The notes beneath the pieces are model-generated. The model saw only the letters and a program-made list of their open reading frames with translations, ran no database searches and had not been told where the DNA came from. From Bacillus haikouensis (lineage in GTDB: Bacteria; Bacillota; Bacilli; Bacillales; Bacillaceae_B), in NCBI RefSeq assembly GCF_013179555.1, contig NZ_JABMCR010000003.1:1-47366 (forward strand): 47,366 nucleotides of DNA. The letters run 5' to 3'. Position numbers and translations under genes: made by a program. Positions 24,805 to 32,927 of this stretch are shown one piece after another. Position 1 is the stretch's first letter, and the number at the start of each line of letters is the position of its first letter.

Positions 24805-25901
24805 AAGTTTATAAAGAAGCGCCGTTCATCCTCGTTCCGATTGTCTTGATTTTGGATGTCATCCTGCTGGTGGTCAGCTGCTTTGCCGGTTATTCCATTC
24901 TCGTTTTTCTTTTTTCGCTGATTTTGTCACTGGCAATCCTGTCCCGCTGTTATTTGAAGTATCAGCATAATAAAATATCGTGGAGCTTCAAGAAATACGT
25001 GGAATCATCTAGTATAGACGAAACAGTCAAATGTTTTATAGAGGTGAAAAATGATTCATCACTGCCGATTTATCACTTGAAGTTGAATATAGAAAGCAGG
25101 AATGATAAAGAACTGGTTTTTACCGACGGGAAGAAAGAAAGCAGCATTTTTTCCATCAAGATTGATCTCCCTCCGAAATCACATAAAACAATTGTCGTTT
25201 TGGTAAAAGGAAAAAGCAGGGGGGATCATCAATGGTGCAATGTTGAACTTCTGTTGAGGGATCCGCTATTGATGCAAGCCTTTCGTTTGGAATATGACCA
25301 TAACACACTCCCCAAGTTTAAAGTGGTTCCCCGTATCTTTAAATTAAATGACCTGAGGCTTACATCCATGCTGCAGGGATATAAACTGACCAATCATTCT
25401 TTATTTTTGGACGAGACAAGCATTATCGGTACGAAAGAGTATGAACGTGAAAGTTTCCGGCATATCCATTGGCTGGCCACTGCGAAAGAGAATAAACTGC
25501 TCGCCAAGAAATTTCAGAAGGTACATGGGGATGAATATTCCGTATTCCTCAACATGGTGGGATCGGGTCAATTTCACCTAAGAAAGGATATGGAAGAGCT
25601 GATAGAATACACAGTTTCGGTATGCCTGTACTTAATAAATGAAGGGTGCAAGGTTGAGCTGTGGGTGAATTATTCTAAAGGAAACCATGAAATTCTACGA
25701 TTGAAAAACGATTTGGATCGGATTCAATTGAAGAAAATCATTTCGACTCTCGCTCTGATCAATCCAAATGGGGGGTTTTTCCCGACCGAGCACTTTTTTA
25801 AATATTCTCTCAGATTAAAAGACAGCAAGTCACTCGGATTGGTCATTGGAACACCACCAAAACCAAACCGGAGAGAACAGCTTTTGCATATTAAGAAGTA
25901 A
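24801..25901 (+). CDS. DUF58 domain protein, 366 aa
   Basis: Two N-terminal membrane helices (about residues 9-29 and 31-48) are followed by a large cytosolic or extracytosolic part with the DUF58 core GTKEYERESFRHIHWLATA (about 212-230), the conserved R-x-I-H-W motif. It is the usual partner of MoxR and is co-translated with it. In most Bacillus loci a third gene, a transglutaminase-like protein, follows; here a Nudix hydrolase follows instead after 122 bp. In B. subtilis such operons (yeaB-yebA region) are linked to the cell envelope, but the role is not established. Confidence 0.88.
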   Translation: MKVYKEAPFILVPIVLILDVILLVVSCFAGYSILVFLFSLILSLAILSRCYLKYQHNKISWSFKKYVESSSIDETVKCFIEVKNDSSLPIYHLKLNIESRNDKELVFTDGKKESSIFSIKIDLPPKSHKTIVVLVKGKSRGDHQWCNVELLLRDPLLMQAFRLEYDHNTLPKFKVVPRIFKLNDLRLTSMLQGYKLTNHSLFLDETSIIGTKEYERESFRHIHWLATAKENKLLAKKFQKVHGDEYSVFLNMVGSGQFHLRKDMEELIEYTVSVCLYLINEGCKVELWVNYSKGNHEILRLKNDLDRIQLKKIISTLALINPNGGFFPTEHFFKYSLRLKDSKSLGLVIGTPPKPNRREQLLHIKK

Positions 25902-26023
25902 ATAAAGCATGTGAGTCATCCCAAAAGGGGGAGCACAAACAAAATAAACTGCTTGAATTCAGCGGTGATCCAATTGAAGGTTTGATTCGTTAGGGTATTT
26001 ACTGGAAAATCAGGAGGGATTAT

Positions 26024-26506
26024 ATGCACATGCCTACACACATCGTGGCAGTGGGGGGAATTGTTGAAGACAGGAATGGTAACATTCTATTAGTGAAAAC
26101 AGTTCACAGAGGATGGGAATATCCTGGAGGCCAAGTGGAAGTCGGAGAAAATCTTACGGATGCGTTAATAAGAGAGATAAAAGAGGAAAGTGGAATCGAT
26201 ACAGAAGTATCGCAAATGATTGGTGTTTACTCCAATACCGGAAAGTATATGTGGCATGATGGTGAAACAGAAGTGCCAACCAAGGTGATGTTTGATTTTA
26301 TTTGTCATGATATCGGCGGAGAACTTGGTGTCTCTGAGGAAACAACAGGCAGCATGTGGGTGAAAAGAGACAATGTACTGAATTTTATCGAAACACCAGC
26401 ACTTCGCACAAGGTTTCAGTCTTATCTAGACTTCTCGGGAAAGCTAAACTATATGGAGTACGTAACGAAGCCTTTTTTTAAATTGAAAGAGAAAAGGACG
26501 GTATAA
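26024..26506 (+). CDS. Nudix hydrolase, 160 aa
   Basis: The Nudix box is complete: GG at 35-36, Glu42, Arg50-Glu51, Glu54-Glu55, Gly57 (GQVEVGENLTDALIREIKEE). The enzyme hydrolyses nucleoside diphosphates linked to another moiety; the substrate is unknown. Start ATG 26024 follows GGAGGG, and a second ATG two codons later is possible. The unit ends at the terminator at 26552. Confidence 0.9.
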   Translation: MHMPTHIVAVGGIVEDRNGNILLVKTVHRGWEYPGGQVEVGENLTDALIREIKEESGIDTEVSQMIGVYSNTGKYMWHDGETEVPTKVMFDFICHDIGGELGVSEETTGSMWVKRDNVLNFIETPALRTRFQSYLDFSGKLNYMEYVTKPFFKLKEKRTV

Positions 26507-26551
26507 TAGATAGAAGACTTAAGAACGACTGATCTTATATATGAATGAAAA

Positions 26552-26587
26552 GAAGCTTCAGAGTTATTACTGGAGCTTCCTTTTTTT
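26552..26587 (+). terminator. Intrinsic terminator after the Nudix gene
   Basis: Stem GAAGCTTCAG/CTGGAGCTTC with one mismatch, then seven T. Confidence 0.8.
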
Positions 26588-26733
26588 GGTTCATGATTTT
26601 TTTTCAAGAAATTTAATTTTTAAAAATCATTGAGTAATTACAAGGAATTTGGAATAATTGGTATTATCTTACTGGAGGGGAGAGCATCCCCAGGAAACGT
26701 TAATTAAATATGAAGGAAAGATGGAGGACGTAT

Positions 26734-27231
26734 ATGAATATTAAAGAAGTACGCAGTGAAGATGCAGAGAGACTCAGGAACTTGATCATAGAAGTCGAAT
26801 CAAGTGCTGAGTATATGCTCATGGAGCCCGGGGAACGCCAGAGTACAATAGAGCAGCAAAGAAAGATGATAGCCCGGATTCAGAAACAGGAAAACGCAGT
26901 GATATTGGCTGCAGAGAATGATGGCAGCTTCGTAGGATACTTAATGGCGATTGGCGGTACTGTGAATAGAACAAGGCATTCAGCATACCTTGTCGTCGGC
27001 ATCCTGAAAGACTTCAGGGGTCAAGGAGTTGGGACTGCACTATTTCAATCAGTGGCAGAGTGGGCGAAGAAATACGGTATATCCCGTCTGGAACTCACCG
27101 CCGTAACCAGAAACACTGCAGGAATAAAACTCTTTCAGAAGAGCGGATTTGAAATTGAAGGTACAAAGCGAAATTCACTAATCATTAATGGAGAGCTTCA
27201 TAATGAATATTATATGTCCAAATTGCTTTAA
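26734..27231 (+). CDS. GNAT acetyltransferase, 165 aa
   Basis: Motif A VVGILKDFRGQGVGTALFQSVAEWA and the ELTAVTRNTAGIKLFQKSGFEIEGTKR segment are typical of GNAT enzymes. The start is ATG 26734, with GGAGG 7 nt upstream; an ATG 24 bases earlier (26710) would include that site. After the TAA the same frame stays open for 44 codons, ending just before the next gene. Confidence 0.85.
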   Translation: MNIKEVRSEDAERLRNLIIEVESSAEYMLMEPGERQSTIEQQRKMIARIQKQENAVILAAENDGSFVGYLMAIGGTVNRTRHSAYLVVGILKDFRGQGVGTALFQSVAEWAKKYGISRLELTAVTRNTAGIKLFQKSGFEIEGTKRNSLIINGELHNEYYMSKLL

Positions 27232-27385
27232 CCAGATATTGATACTTCCCTTGATGAGTTTAAACAACTGGGGACGAAATATGGAGAAAGGGCTATGGTG
27301 GCAAAGCAGGTTCTGACTGGAGAGAAGGTCGTAGAAAAAGTGAATATGCTGCACAAGAATAAATAAAATAAAAGGAGTCAAATTC

Positions 27386-28186
27386 ATGAATGAATTCAGT
27401 TGGGTTGGGAGTCACAAAAGCTATGTAGATAAAGCTTGCGTACAATCTCTTCAAGGAGAGATTGTACTCGGTTTATTCGGCGGGAATTCATCCTCTGGTC
27501 AATTTAAGAACGAAGATGGCTGTCTTATATGGACCTCACCAGGAGAATGGGAGTTTGCTATGATCCTGGACGGGCATGATTCAGCAGAAAGCGTAGAATT
27601 AGTGATTCAAACATTTGAAAATAATAAAGATCTCGTACAAGAAATCATTCATAAACGGACAAGGGAAACTTTCGTTCGTTTACAAGAATTCATTTTAGAA
27701 ACTTTCGTGAGTGAAAGTTTTAGAGAAGAAGCAGAAAAAGTACAAGGAGAAGCTGCCTGCTTATTTGTTCTAAGAAAGGATAATTATCTCTGGTGGTTTT
27801 CTGTTGGAGACTGTATCATTCATCTATTTCATCCTGAATTAGCAGCTTTAGGAGAGTTTCAGCAGAACCACAGAAGTTTTTATGAGTGGGTAGGCAACAA
27901 CAGTACATTCAACAAGGCAGTACCCAGTTACAGCACAGGGACAAAAGAATTGAGAACAGGGGAGAATCAAATATTTTTGACAACAGACGGTCTGACTGAG
28001 TGTCAGAATACATATTTCTCAGAACCGGCAACCATCATGGATGCGTTCGGCAATGGGTCGCTTGTAGATGGAGTACATAATCTTTTACAAAAAATTAAAA
28101 GGAACCAGGTTAAGGATAGTACAACGATTGTAACCTGGAAGGTTATGAATAACCAGGTTGCAGTGATGCCGAGTGATATGAAATGA
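27386..28186 (+). CDS. PP2C-like serine/threonine phosphatase, 266 aa
   Basis: PP2C metal-site motifs are visible: AMILDGHD (about residues 58-65), VGDCIIHLF, FLTTDGLTECQN and the closing DSTTIVTW (about 249-256). The length fits a single-domain PP2C. It is more divergent than PrpC, and the usual ExxR before DG(H)G is absent, so the substrate could be unusual. Start ATG 27386 follows AAAGGAG. There is no adjacent kinase. Confidence 0.75.
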   Translation: MNEFSWVGSHKSYVDKACVQSLQGEIVLGLFGGNSSSGQFKNEDGCLIWTSPGEWEFAMILDGHDSAESVELVIQTFENNKDLVQEIIHKRTRETFVRLQEFILETFVSESFREEAEKVQGEAACLFVLRKDNYLWWFSVGDCIIHLFHPELAALGEFQQNHRSFYEWVGNNSTFNKAVPSYSTGTKELRTGENQIFLTTDGLTECQNTYFSEPATIMDAFGNGSLVDGVHNLLQKIKRNQVKDSTTIVTWKVMNNQVAVMPSDMK

Positions 28187-28311
28187 ATGTGGGCAATTAT
28201 TTCTTAATCCTTTCTATTCCATTTAGAGAAAGCAATTGAACTTTCAGAAAAATGAAACTTTTTTTCAGCAAGATCGTAAATTAGTTTGCAGCTCATAAAG
28301 GGGGGATCACC

Positions 28312-28638
28312 ATTTATAAAAAAATCTTACCAATTCTGATCACTTTAGCAGCATTATTATTACTGAACTACTCATTTGTATTCTTCTTTAATAGCAAATT
28401 CGTGGACTATTCGTTTTTATCAGGAATCATCGGAGCTGTCGTCATTAAATTTTTCAATTCCTCTGGAAGCTTCACCGGGCGTCACATGGATACGCGGCTG
28501 CGGGGCACGACTGGTATCAAGCAAGAAATCCAGGAGAAACAATTTACCGCGACCACCGGTTTTTACACTGCCATCGGATACACTGTGGTCTCGGTCATAG
28601 TTTTATTTATCTATTACAAAGATTATTTTATTTCTTAA
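28312..28638 (+). CDS. Small membrane protein with probable AUU start, 108 aa
   Basis: The frame upstream of the first conventional start (GTG 28402) continues with a full hydrophobic helix (ILPILITLAALLLLNYSFVFFF) back to a TAG at 28282, with no ATG, GTG or TTG. An ATT at 28312 lies 6 nt after GGGGGG, ideal spacing. I infer an AUU start. The protein has N-terminal, central (YSFLSGIIGAVVIKFF) and C-terminal (TVVSVIVLFIYY) hydrophobic segments and a polar, Arg/Thr-rich middle. No family is recognised. The GTG would have no ribosome site and would delete the first helix. Confidence 0.65.
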   Translation: MYKKILPILITLAALLLLNYSFVFFFNSKFVDYSFLSGIIGAVVIKFFNSSGSFTGRHMDTRLRGTTGIKQEIQEKQFTATTGFYTAIGYTVVSVIVLFIYYKDYFIS

Positions 28639-28700
28639 TTTCAACCTCGGCGATGAGAGCTTTAAGTAAAAAATAATATCAATTATAGGTGACAGGGAAA

Positions 28701-29465
28701 ATGAATCAATCATTGAAAAGGAAAATCGAGGCTGAAATAGGAAAGATAACTGCGATAAAACGTATGCCTGAGCAAGGCTGTACTTCTGTAGTGTTCCGCT
28801 TGGAGACAGTTGAACAATCATACTTATTAAAAAGTTCTTTCAAGGATAGATACAGAGTATGGTTGAGATCAGAAGCCCAAGTATTGCAGAAGTTTGAGTA
28901 CGGGTCGACACCTCTTCCAGCGTTTTATGCATTCATCGAGGAAGAAAGGGCAAGTCATTTAATCATGTCTTATGTAGACGGTATTTCCCTCACATCGGCA
29001 TTGAACCAAGCGGGTTCTCTATCAATAAAGAAGACTCTGATTACTGGTTTTGGAGAGTTTCTGAATCAATTTCATGAAACTGAACAGGTACAACCCGAAA
29101 AGGAACATTCATGGCTTGAACATCAATTCTCGTTAGCGAGTTCGTATGTGGAGTCCGGTCAGGCCGAAGGAGACATGAAGCTCCTTGAGTACATGATATC
29201 CAATAAGCCAAAGCCTGTCCGGCAAACCATGATCCATGGAGATTGCACAACTGATAACGTATTAGTGGTCAAGGGGAAAGTAGAGGTATTCATAGATGTA
29301 TCGGGGATGACCGTTGGAGATCCTCGATATGATGAGGCTTTGGCCATAAGCAAGTTTCACGAACAGCCTGTTTTAAAGGAAGCATTTTATCAAGGATATT
29401 CGAGGAACCGGATATCCCAAACGGAATATGAGTATTTTGAGGAAGGATTATATATGTTTTTCTAA
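28701..29465 (+). CDS. Aminoglycoside phosphotransferase-like protein (kinase fold), 254 aa
   Basis: MIHGDCTTDNVLV is the catalytic loop (HGD..DN) and VFIDVSGMTVGDPRYDEA the metal-binding segment, both of the APH/choline kinase fold. The N-terminal part has a Lys in a VVFRLETVEQSYLLKSSF strand typical of the nucleotide site. Start ATG 28701 with AGGTGA 8 nt upstream; the track start GTG is 12 bases earlier. It could phosphorylate an antibiotic or a metabolite. Confidence 0.8.
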   Translation: MNQSLKRKIEAEIGKITAIKRMPEQGCTSVVFRLETVEQSYLLKSSFKDRYRVWLRSEAQVLQKFEYGSTPLPAFYAFIEEERASHLIMSYVDGISLTSALNQAGSLSIKKTLITGFGEFLNQFHETEQVQPEKEHSWLEHQFSLASSYVESGQAEGDMKLLEYMISNKPKPVRQTMIHGDCTTDNVLVVKGKVEVFIDVSGMTVGDPRYDEALAISKFHEQPVLKEAFYQGYSRNRISQTEYEYFEEGLYMFF

Positions 29466-29488
29466 TTTGAAATATAGGTGTATCAGCC

Positions 29489-29740
29489 ATGAAAAGAATA
29501 ATGGGTATCGGATCTACAGTCCATTGAATAGCAGCTTTTGTCACAATGCTCTTTGGTAATGATCATTTTTTTCTGCGTATTTTTTTCAGTCATAGGCTTT
29601 ATATTTCGTTTTTTTGCACGTACAGAGAAGTATAAAAAAGCAGGACTCATCGGGCTGGCATCATTACAGTTATCTTCCTGCCCGTCATCATTACGACTTA
29701 TTTTTGGAATCATCTATATCTTAATCTAAAACGAGCGAGG
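29489..29740 (+). pseudogene. Decayed small membrane protein gene
   Basis: An ATG at 29489 has AGGTG upstream and opens MKRIMGIGSTVH, then TGA. Downstream, membrane-like sequence continues in three frames: IAAFVTMLFG (same frame), then LVMIIFFCVFFSVIGFIFRFF and a basic TEKYKKAGLIGLA in a second, then ITVIFLPVIITTYFWN in a third. This suggests a stop and two frameshifts in a roughly 85-residue protein. Sequencing errors could also explain it. Confidence 0.4.
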
Positions 29741-29750
29741 AATTATTCAT

Positions 29751-30578
29751 ATGCAGCATTTAAAGCATAAAGCACAAGAAATAGCGCAATTCTATACACA
29801 GAATCCTAAAGTGGATTCCCTATTGCTCGCAGGCTCCATTTCAAGGAACTGGCAGGATGAACATTCGGACATTGAATTGCACATTCTCTGGAGCGAGCCG
29901 CCAACTGATGAAGATCGATTGGCTCCTATTAAAAAAGCGACAGGCTCAATCCTGTCATTTCATCCTTATGAAGAAAAAGAATGGTCAGAAGCATATTTAA
30001 CGCATAATGGAGTAAAGCTTGAAATCAGCAGCTTTCTGACTTCATCAGTCGAACGATTTGTAGACGATGTGGTAGTCAAATATGAATCGGATTATGATAA
30101 GCAATGTATTGCTGCTTCTTTCTATCATGGTGAATCACTATATGGGGAAGAAAAAATCAACGAATTAAAACATCACCTCATTCAATACCCGGTGGAATTA
30201 TCTAAAGTAATGATCCTTGAGAACCTGCATCTCGGGAATCGATGGAATAACCGTCAGGCTCTATTAGAAAGACAAGACTGGCTTATGCTTTACTCTGTCA
30301 TTTGTGAAGTTCAGACGAAACTGTTTGGCATATTATTCGGCTTGAATAAAATGTATGTCCATCATCCGTCCTTTAAATGGATGAAACAAAGTATCCACCT
30401 GATGAGTATTAAGCCAGTCAATCTTTATGAGAGAATGGCAGATATTTTGACAGGGAAACCGGAAAGCAGTATAAAGGAACTGACTGTTTTAATAATGGAA
30501 ACGGCAGCACTTGTAGAAGAACGATTCCCTGAATTAATTAGCAGCGAGCTTAAAAATCGTTTGGAATATTTAAAATAA
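29751..30578 (+). CDS. Nucleotidyltransferase-fold protein (DUF4037-like), 275 aa
   Basis: LLLAGSISRNWQDEHSDIELHI matches the minimal nucleotidyltransferase motif GSxxx...DxD/E, and KLEISSF supplies a possible third acid. The C-terminal half (about residues 130-275) is helical. The family contains aminoglycoside-type and tRNA-type nucleotidyltransferases, many of unknown substrate. Start ATG 29751 follows GAGCGAGG. Confidence 0.7.
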   Translation: MQHLKHKAQEIAQFYTQNPKVDSLLLAGSISRNWQDEHSDIELHILWSEPPTDEDRLAPIKKATGSILSFHPYEEKEWSEAYLTHNGVKLEISSFLTSSVERFVDDVVVKYESDYDKQCIAASFYHGESLYGEEKINELKHHLIQYPVELSKVMILENLHLGNRWNNRQALLERQDWLMLYSVICEVQTKLFGILFGLNKMYVHHPSFKWMKQSIHLMSIKPVNLYERMADILTGKPESSIKELTVLIMETAALVEERFPELISSELKNRLEYLK

Positions 30579-30618
30579 ATGAAGGCAAATGCTTATTCTT
30601 ACTTATAAGGAGATCGGT

Positions 30619-30793
30619 ATGAAAAAGAATCTGATTGCAGCTGTCATCATCACAAGGAAGCTTCTTTGCGACAGCGGTCATTGCAAATACTGTATCGTTC
30701 TATCAAGCTGAAAATTCTTGTACGGACAATCTTAAGACACCAATTGCAAAGAAAGGTTTTTTGGCATTTAACTGGTCTGTCAGCTGTCGATGA
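30619..30793 (+). pseudogene. Frameshifted small secreted/membrane protein gene
   Basis: ATG 30619 follows AAGGAG. It reads MKKNLIAAVIIT and then leaves its signal-peptide pattern at ATCACAAGGAAGC near 30653. Removing one A restores GSFFATAVIANTVSFYQAEN and a frame to TGA 30791, giving a 57-residue protein with one N-terminal hydrophobic segment. The total of 175 bases is one more than a multiple of three, which agrees with a single-base insertion. Confidence 0.55.
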
Positions 30794-30864
30794 GTTTTTA
30801 ATTCAGGAGTGATTTAGAAGCGCTTAGGATAAGATACGATATTAGTTCGGAAGGAGACATATAC

Positions 30865-31737
30865 ATGTCATCATCACAACAAATCATGAAAAGAAGTGTA
30901 AAAGAATCATGGTATGTAAAATACGAAGAAGCGCAGTACCCGGCCATTCAAAAAGGATGGGTACTTCCAGTCGACCGGTGGGCTGAATTCGATCCTTTCA
31001 TTCTAATGGCGGAAGACTGGTTTAAACGCGGTACCTTTTCCGACCATCCTCATAGAGGATTCCAAACAATCACATATGTCATTGATGGAAGGCTTGAACA
31101 TATTGACAATGGAGGAAATCGGGATATATTGGAGCCTGGGGATCTACAATATATGAATGCAGGATGGACTGCCCGTCATGCAGAGGAAGGGGTGGATGAT
31201 GATATTGCCCATACTCTTCAATTATGGATAAATCTGCCGAAGCAACTGAAGAACTCCGATACTTCCTATCAAAATGTCTATTCTGAACAAGCACCTAAAA
31301 TTAATGTGGAAGGAGGGACGGTAAAAGTGTTCGCAGGTGAAGTTAACTCTGTAGAAGGACCTTTGAAAACACTTGTTCCTGTCACATTGAGTGAAATTAC
31401 TCTGGAGTATGGTGCAGTTTATTCTCATTATCTGCCCGAGAATCACAACTCATTTATATACATGTTGTCCGGAGACGCAGAAATAGGTGAAAACAAGACA
31501 AATCTTCAGAAACACGGCGTAGCGACACTCACCTATAATGAACATGGAATCGGTGATAAGACCAGCGAAGTACTCATTAAATCAAATCACCGCCGTTCTA
31601 AGCTTCTCGTATATTCCGGTGCTCCCATAAAGGAAGAAATCGTTCCATATGGGCCATTCGTTATGAACTCGATGGAAGAAATTAGAGAAGCATTTCGGGA
31701 TTTTCAAAATGGTAATTTCGGTCCTCAGGTTACATAA
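30865..31737 (+). CDS. Pirin family protein, 290 aa
   Basis: SDHPHRGFQTITY (His61, His63) and ARHAEEG are pirin metal-site and signature segments in the N-terminal cupin; a second, degenerate cupin domain occupies the C-terminal half. Pirins include quercetinase-like dioxygenases. Start ATG 30865 follows GGAAGGAG. The nitroreductase follows after about 60 bp and may be co-transcribed. Confidence 0.9.
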   Translation: MSSSQQIMKRSVKESWYVKYEEAQYPAIQKGWVLPVDRWAEFDPFILMAEDWFKRGTFSDHPHRGFQTITYVIDGRLEHIDNGGNRDILEPGDLQYMNAGWTARHAEEGVDDDIAHTLQLWINLPKQLKNSDTSYQNVYSEQAPKINVEGGTVKVFAGEVNSVEGPLKTLVPVTLSEITLEYGAVYSHYLPENHNSFIYMLSGDAEIGENKTNLQKHGVATLTYNEHGIGDKTSEVLIKSNHRRSKLLVYSGAPIKEEIVPYGPFVMNSMEEIREAFRDFQNGNFGPQVT

Positions 31738-31799
31738 GTATAAGTAATTGCAGGATAGATTTTATATACGTAAGAGAAAGCATAAACGAGGTGATTTGA

Positions 31800-32402
31800 A
31801 TGGATATTTTCGAAGCGATTAAAACAAGAAGAAGCATGGGACTTGTCAAGGATGAACCTGTCCCGAACGACGTCATTGCAAAAATTCTGGAAGCTGGGAA
31901 TTGGGCACCAAGCCATCATCGAACTGAGCCTTGGCGATTTTATGTCTTGACAGGAGCTGGACGAAAGCCTCTTGGGGAAGCACTCGTGAAAATTGCAAAG
32001 GAAAATATGGAATCACCAGAGAGTGAAGAAAGTAAGGCAAAACTTGAAAAAACAGCTGGAAAACCATTACGTGCCCCGCTGATCATTACCGTTGCCGTCG
32101 AACCAAGTGACAACCCGAAAGTGATCGAAATAGAGGAATACGGAGCTGCCTATGCTGCAGCTCAAAATATGCTGCTGGCAGCACATGCCCTGGGATTGGC
32201 AGGAATCTGGAGAACCGGGAAACCGTGTTATCACACTTCAATGAATAAACTTTTCGGGTTATCCGATAAAGGGAAAGTACTGGGATTCCTTTACTTTGGA
32301 TATCCGAAGAAAGAAGCACCCGCAGGGAAACGAAAGGATGTCAGCGGATGTATAACATGGCTTGGTGATGAGAAGGGTTTCGACCAGTTAATGAAGAATT
32401 GA
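31800..32402 (+). CDS. Nitroreductase family protein, 200 aa
   Basis: An FMN-dependent reductase: TRRSMG (residues about 9-14) for phosphate binding, NWAPSHHRTEPWRFYVLTG and the C-terminal WLGDEKGF segment are family features. It resembles the compact YdjA-type group. Start ATG 31800 follows GAGGTGA. It ends at the terminator at 32446. Confidence 0.9.
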   Translation: MDIFEAIKTRRSMGLVKDEPVPNDVIAKILEAGNWAPSHHRTEPWRFYVLTGAGRKPLGEALVKIAKENMESPESEESKAKLEKTAGKPLRAPLIITVAVEPSDNPKVIEIEEYGAAYAAAQNMLLAAHALGLAGIWRTGKPCYHTSMNKLFGLSDKGKVLGFLYFGYPKKEAPAGKRKDVSGCITWLGDEKGFDQLMKN

Positions 32403-32445
32403 CAGAAATCAATATTAATAAGTATCAGGTTCAAAATGTTCGTGG

Positions 32446-32480
32446 AAAGCACTCGGAATTCATTTTCCGAGTGCTTTATT
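32446..32480 (+). terminator. Intrinsic terminator after the nitroreductase gene
   Basis: Perfect 12-bp stem AAAGCACTCGGA/TCCGAGTGCTTT with an 8-nt loop. Confidence 0.85.
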
Positions 32481-32501
32481 CATTTCTAGTGACTTTCCCT
32501 C

Positions 32502-32530
32502 TTGAACATATAAGTACATTATTATATATT
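32502..32530 (+). promoter_or_regulatory. Promoter of the ars operon
   Basis: TTGAAC (-35, 32502-32507) and TATATT (-10, 32525-32530), 17 bp apart, lie just upstream of arsR. The AT-rich region around the -10 box, with TTATTATATATTAATA, is a likely operator, but I see no ATCAA-N6-TTGAT site here. Confidence 0.6.
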
Positions 32531-32563
32531 AATACGTGAATGAAGCAGGGAGGTGTACGATAC

Positions 32564-32908
32564 ATGGAAGTACATGCTATAGAAATTGATCACTTTTCGA
32601 AAATACTGAAATTACTGGGAGATAAAACTCGTTTGACTATGGTGAAGATATTGGATACTAATGACTGTTGTGTGTGTGAATTTGTAGAAATGTTTAAAAT
32701 GAGTCAACCTGCCATCAGCCAGCATGTCCGCAAGTTGAAAGACGCCGGGATAGTAAGGGAAAAGAGAAAAGGTCAATGGATCATTTATTCTCTTAATCGT
32801 GAAAGTGATGTGTTTCCGATGGTTAAGAGTCTTCTCCATCACCTTCCTGCTCAGGACTTCAAACTTACTGAGCTAGAAGAGCAAGGATTACGCATTTCAT
32901 GTGAATAA
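32564..32908 (+). CDS. arsR: Arsenical resistance operon repressor ArsR, 114 aa
   Basis: A winged-helix ArsR/SmtB regulator: GDKTRLTMVKIL, then DCCVCEF (Cys35, Cys36, Cys38), the alpha-3 As(III)/Sb(III)-binding cysteines, and the recognition helix MSQPAISQHVRKLKDAG. Start ATG 32564 with GGGAGGTG 9 nt upstream; the track start 24 bases earlier would overlap this site. First gene of arsR-arsB-arsC, 19 bp before arsB. Confidence 0.92.
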   Translation: MEVHAIEIDHFSKILKLLGDKTRLTMVKILDTNDCCVCEFVEMFKMSQPAISQHVRKLKDAGIVREKRKGQWIIYSLNRESDVFPMVKSLLHHLPAQDFKLTELEEQGLRISCE

Positions 32909-32927
32909 TAGGAGGTAACGAACAACA

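Noticed and set aside
25902-26023. Remnant of a third gene after DUF58
   Set aside because: Only two very short frames exist, without transglutaminase motifs.
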